Shown: positions 21,790 through 26,059 of the stretch, piece after piece | Numbering within the stretch: the stretch's first letter is position 1 | Layout: every line of letters starts with the position of its first letter | NCBI GenBank assembly: GCA_934463115.1 | Contig: CAKSIN010000029.1 | Span: 1 to 26,059 of the forward strand | DNA length: 26,059 bases | DNA from: an uncultured Clostridia bacterium | GTDB lineage: Bacteria > Bacillota > Clostridia > UMGS1810 | Direction: 5' to 3' | Program-made: the position numbers and the translations under genes | Notes under the pieces: model-generated | The model's input: only the letters and a program-made list of their open reading frames with translations | Database searches by the model: none | Told to the model about the DNA's origin: nothing

Positions 21790-24471
21790 TTATATGCTCA
21801 TTTCCGCAAAACAGTAATTGTCATCCCATTCCTCAAAGTGATTTGTTCTCCAAACACATTTTTCCTTATAAAAGCTCTTCGGCGATACAGCAAAGCACTC
21901 TCCTTGCGCTAAATGATGCGGTCCAAGCATGTTTCTGAGATTGTTTATCAAAGTTACATGCACCGTTGTTTTGCCGCGCTCCGCAAAATCGTTTAAATTT
22001 ATTTCATTTCCCGTTATCAGGACTTTTTCCTTAGTACCTATCCGGATTTTTACAACATTAATGCCCTTGCGTTCCAACCTTAAAGTAGGATTTTCTTCTG
22101 CGATATTTATTTCCGCTTCAATTGTTATCCTTCCGCAAAAAAACGGAAATCCTTGTTTTTCAATACTTTTAACTGATAGAGTCTTGTTAGGCTTTGTCAG
22201 TACAAACTCTCCGCAATATCTATGTGCATTATTTGAAAGTTCTTCCCACACCCCGTCAGTCCGGACTCCGAAATCTCCTATAAGGCAAACAGCCTCAATC
22301 TCCATATCATATGCAAGTTTATTTTTTTCTCCCTCAAACTCATAAGCTTTTTTCAGCTTTTTGTAAAACTCATTCGACTGCTTGAAATTGCTGATAAATT
22401 CAATAACGTTTTTACCTTTGTGCAAAAGTCCCGAAATATCAATTTTTTTAAAACTTTTGTCGCAAAAATATCCCATTGGAGAACTTTCAACGTCCTGCCC
22501 GTTTACCGATATTGAAAAAATTTCCGGTGTCTCGCACACAAGGTAAATTTCATCAGGGACATATTCGGCATTGACGAAATAGCACTGCTTTATATTAACT
22601 TTTCTTTCAAGCCTGTTTGCCCTCTCGGCTATATTCAGTACATATCCGTTTTTTTCTTGTATCACACCGTCAAAATAATAATCACACCTGTCCAAAACAA
22701 GTATATTTTCTGTGCAATTTTCAACTTTGCAATTGTTTGGCAAATATACCAAAGTTTTTTTCTTTCTTCTGTTTTTTTCTGTTTTACACTCAGCAATAAT
22801 AAGGCTGCCCCACGGTTCAAATTCATAATTATGCGTAAAGTTTTCAAATTCACCGGTGAATATATTAAATTTTTTCCCGATGACATTTATATTGGCTTTT
22901 TTTGATTCGGCAGACGAGTTCACAAAGAAATGCATCTTTATTCCATCAAATTCGCAGCAAGAATACATTATATCCGTTCTGTCAATCACATTGTTTTCGG
23001 CTATGTCAACATCTATCTTACCGCCATTGTCAGAAAACTGTTTTAATAGTTTTTTTGTTGACTGCAAAAGCTCCCTGCCGCATGGGTTTAATATGCATGA
23101 ATATGTTTGATTTCCAACAATAATTTTGTTTCCGTCAACCCTTGCATGACGCTCCAATATAATTTCATCGCCCAAATGAAACATAACGTGTTTTTCCTCA
23201 AGTTTTTTTATGAAAGATAAAAACTCATCATTGAGTTCATCAAGACCGTCATTTTTGTTGTTGTCATAAAGACTCCACGCAGTCGTTTGAGGATGAATAA
23301 CCAAAATATCTGCCGAACTCTTTCCGATAGCTGAAATCATCCCCTCGCGTGACAGAACATCCATAAGGTACTTATATTCGCCCCACCACGGTTGTTGATA
23401 GTATACTGCCGGCGGATAATCTCGCTTTCTTATGCCGCGCAAAGAGTATCCTTCCAGATGCTGGCAGAGCAAGTTTATTCCGCGCACAGCCTGCCATTCA
23501 TATATTCCCTTTAATTCGTCAAAACTCACATTGTGTCCGCATAATGCAAATGATTCTGTTAAGACATGCGTTTTGCCAAGTTGCTGTGCCACTGATGATA
23601 CTTGTCTTGCGGTTAGACAATCGTATATTTTTCTGCCGAGCCAGTCAACCCCGGGAATGCTGAAATATTCATAATGCGGCATACAAGCGCCATTTGTTGT
23701 AAGCTGACTCAACAGGCTTTCCTCCAATACCAGATGCCCCGTGAGTTTTAAACTGTTCCTCTTGCACCAATCGAAAATTTGTTTAAAAAATGCTTCTGAA
23801 AAAAGCTCTGTGACCATTTTCCAGAATTTTATTCTTGTTTCCTTATAATTTGAAATCGGAAGAAACAATTCTTCAAGATGCTCGGTAATATCCTCGGCAT
23901 ATCTTTTGAAGTATTCTCCTTCAAAGACGAAGCTCCACGGTATGCCATCGCGAGATATCTGCGGCTCATCCGTAAAAAAACCCGTTATCTCATTTTTATA
24001 CCTGTCATAGTACGGCTGGTACGCACTTTTTATAAACTCCGCAACAACTTCTTTGTCAAGATTATCTACATAATATGGATTTACATCATAATAAAACCAT
24101 TTATCCCCACTGTGACATATTATATTTTTTTGCGGTTTATCGCCGGACATTCTCAAATATTTTTGCTGATATTTTTCTCCTATACCATTAACAGCTCCAT
24201 CGCCAAATCCGCTTGGCCAGCCGTTTTCGTCATATGCCCACGCATACATTCCGCATTTTTTTGCTTCATCCTTTGCGGCAGATATATTTTCAAACCACTC
24301 TCTTCCCAAATATTCCGTTTTCAGTCCGCCGCGTGCATGCATGAAAAATCCGCCTAATCCGGCTTGACTCATAATCCGAACCTGACGTTTTGTTTCGCTT
24401 TTGTCAAGTTCGTCATTCCAACTCCAAAACGGTACAGGACGATAATCGTTTGGAATTTTTTTAAGTTCCAT
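21790..24471 (-). CDS. GH106-like glycoside hydrolase (putative alpha-L-rhamnosidase)
   Basis: Large predicted glycosidase, 893 residues, no signal peptide. The N-terminal catalytic barrel has the pattern typical of GH106-related proteins: PVPFWSWNDELDKSETKRQV, AGLGGFFMHARGGLKTEYL and YAWAYDENGWPSGFGDG. Further segments are GFFTDEPQ and LTGHLVLEESLLSQL, then TESFALCGHNVSF and QHLEGYSLRG. Beta-sandwich parts follow, including a galactose-binding-like C-terminal region at about 600-890. Family assignment is from these patterns only. Rhamnosidase activity is consistent with the GH78 gene directly upstream but is not proven. The start at 24471 is preferred because AGGGAGA lies about ten bases upstream, inside the end of GH78. 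The GH78 stop is one base away, so translation is coupled. Confidence 0.78.
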   Translation of the reverse strand: MELKKIPNDYRPVPFWSWNDELDKSETKRQVRIMSQAGLGGFFMHARGGLKTEYLGREWFENISAAKDEAKKCGMYAWAYDENGWPSGFGDGAVNGIGEKYQQKYLRMSGDKPQKNIICHSGDKWFYYDVNPYYVDNLDKEVVAEFIKSAYQPYYDRYKNEITGFFTDEPQISRDGIPWSFVFEGEYFKRYAEDITEHLEELFLPISNYKETRIKFWKMVTELFSEAFFKQIFDWCKRNSLKLTGHLVLEESLLSQLTTNGACMPHYEYFSIPGVDWLGRKIYDCLTARQVSSVAQQLGKTHVLTESFALCGHNVSFDELKGIYEWQAVRGINLLCQHLEGYSLRGIRKRDYPPAVYYQQPWWGEYKYLMDVLSREGMISAIGKSSADILVIHPQTTAWSLYDNNKNDGLDELNDEFLSFIKKLEEKHVMFHLGDEIILERHARVDGNKIIVGNQTYSCILNPCGRELLQSTKKLLKQFSDNGGKIDVDIAENNVIDRTDIMYSCCEFDGIKMHFFVNSSAESKKANINVIGKKFNIFTGEFENFTHNYEFEPWGSLIIAECKTEKNRRKKKTLVYLPNNCKVENCTENILVLDRCDYYFDGVIQEKNGYVLNIAERANRLERKVNIKQCYFVNAEYVPDEIYLVCETPEIFSISVNGQDVESSPMGYFCDKSFKKIDISGLLHKGKNVIEFISNFKQSNEFYKKLKKAYEFEGEKNKLAYDMEIEAVCLIGDFGVRTDGVWEELSNNAHRYCGEFVLTKPNKTLSVKSIEKQGFPFFCGRITIEAEINIAEENPTLRLERKGINVVKIRIGTKEKVLITGNEINLNDFAERGKTTVHVTLINNLRNMLGPHHLAQGECFAVSPKSFYKEKCVWRTNHFEEWDDNYCFAEMSI

Positions 24472-24472
24472 A

Positions 24473-26059
24473 TCAGTATGTCTCCCTAACATTTATTATT
24501 TTTGTTTTTATACCGGAGGGTGCGCAATATTCCGTAACAATTCTGCCGCCTTTTCTTTTGTGCTCCGCATAAATATTTCCGTACGGTGTGGGATATGTTC
24601 CTCTCACCCATTCCAGTGCGCCGATATCACTGCTTACGGCAACGGTATTAAACCCCGGCGATGTCGGTCTTATACCCAAAACATGCTGCGACAAAAATGC
24701 AGTAGGTCCGCTTGCCCATCCGTGGCACAAACTGTGTCTGAAATTTGTGTAGCAATATCTGCCGAAATCACCGTGAATATCTTTCTTTCCGGCCGGGGTG
24801 ATACAATCAATGCCGGCGGCATTTTGCATCCATTCGATATCGAAATCCTCCCAAAATGTCGTGGCACCCATTTTCAGCATACCGCCCCAGTATTCGCGGA
24901 TTATATCAAGCGCATCTGCGATATTGCCGAGTTTTGCCTTTGCAAGCAAAACATAATATCCCATAAAGCATGACATATCCTTTACCGAATTTCCGCAAAT
25001 AATTTTTTTAGTATCATCGGTATCTCTGCCGGACAGGACAGACAGCGCCGCTGTACTTTTGTTGACTTTGGCACACGTCTTGCCGTCCGATAATTTCCTT
25101 GAACAGCAATCACATTTTAATGAGTATTTTTCATCTCTGAGTGCTTCAAAAATCCTTGCCGCACACCAAAATGCCATACAAAACACCGATTTGCAGCCAT
25201 CCTTTTCACCCGGAGTATCCTTGCTGCTCCAATCTATAAAATACCCGTCAAGTTCAAATCCGCCGTCCACACACTCTGCGGCACGGTCAACAAGCTCTGT
25301 CAGATATTCTCTCTGTTTTTCGAGGTAATCTATGTTTCCCCAATGCATGAACATGTCATACTGGATTATTATCCACCACATACTGTACGAGGCAATATTA
25401 TTCATCCAGCTTTTCGCCGGTGTTAAATTTTTTATCAAATCCAGACTCCGCATGATACTGCTGTCATTCCCGAACACGGCATTGATTGTCGATACTTCCG
25501 GATGCATATCACCTATCCACACCAGTCTGTCGCGCTTTATACCGTCCCATATATAATCATGCATATTGAGATGAACGGTATACGCGCCCGTTTTCCATAT
25601 TTCATTAAGCAGCCCGTCGTTACATTCAAACGAACCCTTGTATTCCAAGTCTCTTATTTTCAGTACCGCTTTAACCGAAGACAAAGTAATATCGGCATCA
25701 ACAGCGCTGATTTTTACAAAACGAAAACCGGTGCTTCCAAACTCCTGTGTACTCATTGCCACCGCCGGAATTGCCCAGTATCTTATTGAATGATAATTGT
25801 CGGAATTTTTTTCGCCTCTTTTGCTGAGAGCTTCCATGGCACTTTCACCGAACACCGCTTCGAGCATAGCATTGCTGCCGTTCGCGGATTGTACCGTTAT
25901 GCATATTCCGCCATGCAGTTCTTTTCCGAAATCAAGCAAAATATATCCGTTCCTTTTTATCGTTACGCATCTTTCGGCATACGTTTTATCGTGATTGGGT
26001 ATTACCACTGCCTGCCGCGGAGAATCAACAACGATGTTATCACAATTCACGCAATTTTC
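24473..26059 (-). CDS. GH78-like alpha-L-rhamnosidase, 5' end outside the window
   Basis: Inverting alpha-L-rhamnosidase-type enzyme, at least 529 residues visible. The frame stays open to the right edge. A GTG at 26050 exists but has no visible Shine-Dalgarno site, so the true start probably lies beyond. Numbering from that GTG, a beta-sandwich lies at about 30-135 (GYILLDFGKELHGGI...). The (alpha/alpha)6 catalytic barrel contains WDGIKRDRLVWIGD (168-181), TTFWEDFD (397-404, E401 a likely catalytic acid) and HGWASGPT (443-450). A C-terminal beta domain has VRGTYPTPYGNI. The stretch 313-326 is cysteine-rich (C313, C315, C316, C326). It is first visible in the four-gene glycosidase operon, with higher G+C (32 of 60 in 25021-25080) than the genes after it. 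Confidence 0.85.
   Translation of the reverse strand, partial: ENCVNCDNIVVDSPRQAVVIPNHDKTYAERCVTIKRNGYILLDFGKELHGGICITVQSANGSNAMLEAVFGESAMEALSKRGEKNSDNYHSIRYWAIPAVAMSTQEFGSTGFRFVKISAVDADITLSSVKAVLKIRDLEYKGSFECNDGLLNEIWKTGAYTVHLNMHDYIWDGIKRDRLVWIGDMHPEVSTINAVFGNDSSIMRSLDLIKNLTPAKSWMNNIASYSMWWIIIQYDMFMHWGNIDYLEKQREYLTELVDRAAECVDGGFELDGYFIDWSSKDTPGEKDGCKSVFCMAFWCAARIFEALRDEKYSLKCDCCSRKLSDGKTCAKVNKSTAALSVLSGRDTDDTKKIICGNSVKDMSCFMGYYVLLAKAKLGNIADALDIIREYWGGMLKMGATTFWEDFDIEWMQNAAGIDCITPAGKKDIHGDFGRYCYTNFRHSLCHGWASGPTAFLSQHVLGIRPTSPGFNTVAVSSDIGALEWVRGTYPTPYGNIYAEHKRKGGRIVTEYCAPSGIKTKIINVRETY

Noticed and set aside
25040..25115. Cysteine cluster in GH78 (C313, C315, C316, C326) as a metal-binding insertion
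   Set aside because: The stretch fits the length of a normal inter-helix connection, and no paired histidine/cysteine pattern of a known zinc site is visible.

Overview
The window looks like a chromosomal segment of a Gram-positive, low- to mid-GC anaerobe of the Bacillota, most likely class Clostridia. The evidence is a CtsR-McsA-McsB-ClpC stress operon with a CtsR operator, DivIC next to a small S1-domain protein, a YtvI-type sporulation membrane protein, purine-rich Shine-Dalgarno sites, and frequent GTG/TTG starts. The carbohydrate genes at the right end suggest a gut or rumen plant-polysaccharide user. No species is named because nothing in the sequence fixes one. I see no tRNA, rRNA, CRISPR array or transposase gene.

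Layout. (1) 1-3374: rlmD (minus), an unrecognised gene (plus) and galE (minus). The last two converge and overlap by 20 bases. The reading frame of rlmD continues after its stop with the family's usual C-terminal extension. (2) 3556-7993, all plus: an ApgM-type phosphomutase or proposed homoserine kinase, a YtvI-like membrane protein, then an OmpR-type response regulator and its histidine kinase. (3) 7994-8743: a 750-base AT-rich gap holding a likely terminator, a cluster of three DnaA boxes, switching hairpins, and the sigma-A promoter and CtsR operator of the next operon. (4) 8744-13736: ctsR, mcsA, mcsB, clpC. Two small inverted-repeat elements interrupt this operon, one in each of two junctions. 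The first (276 bp) looks like a MITE inserted at a TA. Removing it restores a compact ctsR-mcsA junction. (5) 13917-14700: divIC and an S1-domain gene, closed by a terminator at the point where plus and minus genes converge. (6) 14800-17947, minus: rsmA, a patatin-like phospholipase and a COG2509-type flavoprotein, from one promoter. (7) 18048-18869, minus: a secreted SH3-NlpC/P60 wall hydrolase with a consensus promoter. (8) 19030-26059, minus: a tightly packed glycosidase operon, in transcription order GH78 (cut by the window edge), GH106-like, GH13 and GH28-like.

How the parts work together. Blocks 3-4 form a self-regulated protein quality-control unit: CtsR represses, McsA/McsB mark proteins with phosphoarginine and inactivate CtsR, and ClpC unfolds the targets for ClpP. 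Block 8 suggests intracellular breakdown of rhamnose- and uronate-containing oligosaccharides such as pectin fragments. None of its four enzymes shows a signal peptide, so an importer outside the window is expected. In B. subtilis, ksgA/rsmA, divIC-yabR and the ctsR operon all lie near the replication origin, which makes the DnaA-box cluster here more interesting.

The strongest candidates for new biology are the nested-hairpin MITE between ctsR and mcsA, the stop codon that splits rlmD from its C-terminal domain, the DnaA-box cluster away from any visible dnaA, and the cytoplasmic glycosidase operon with an unusual GH28-like member.
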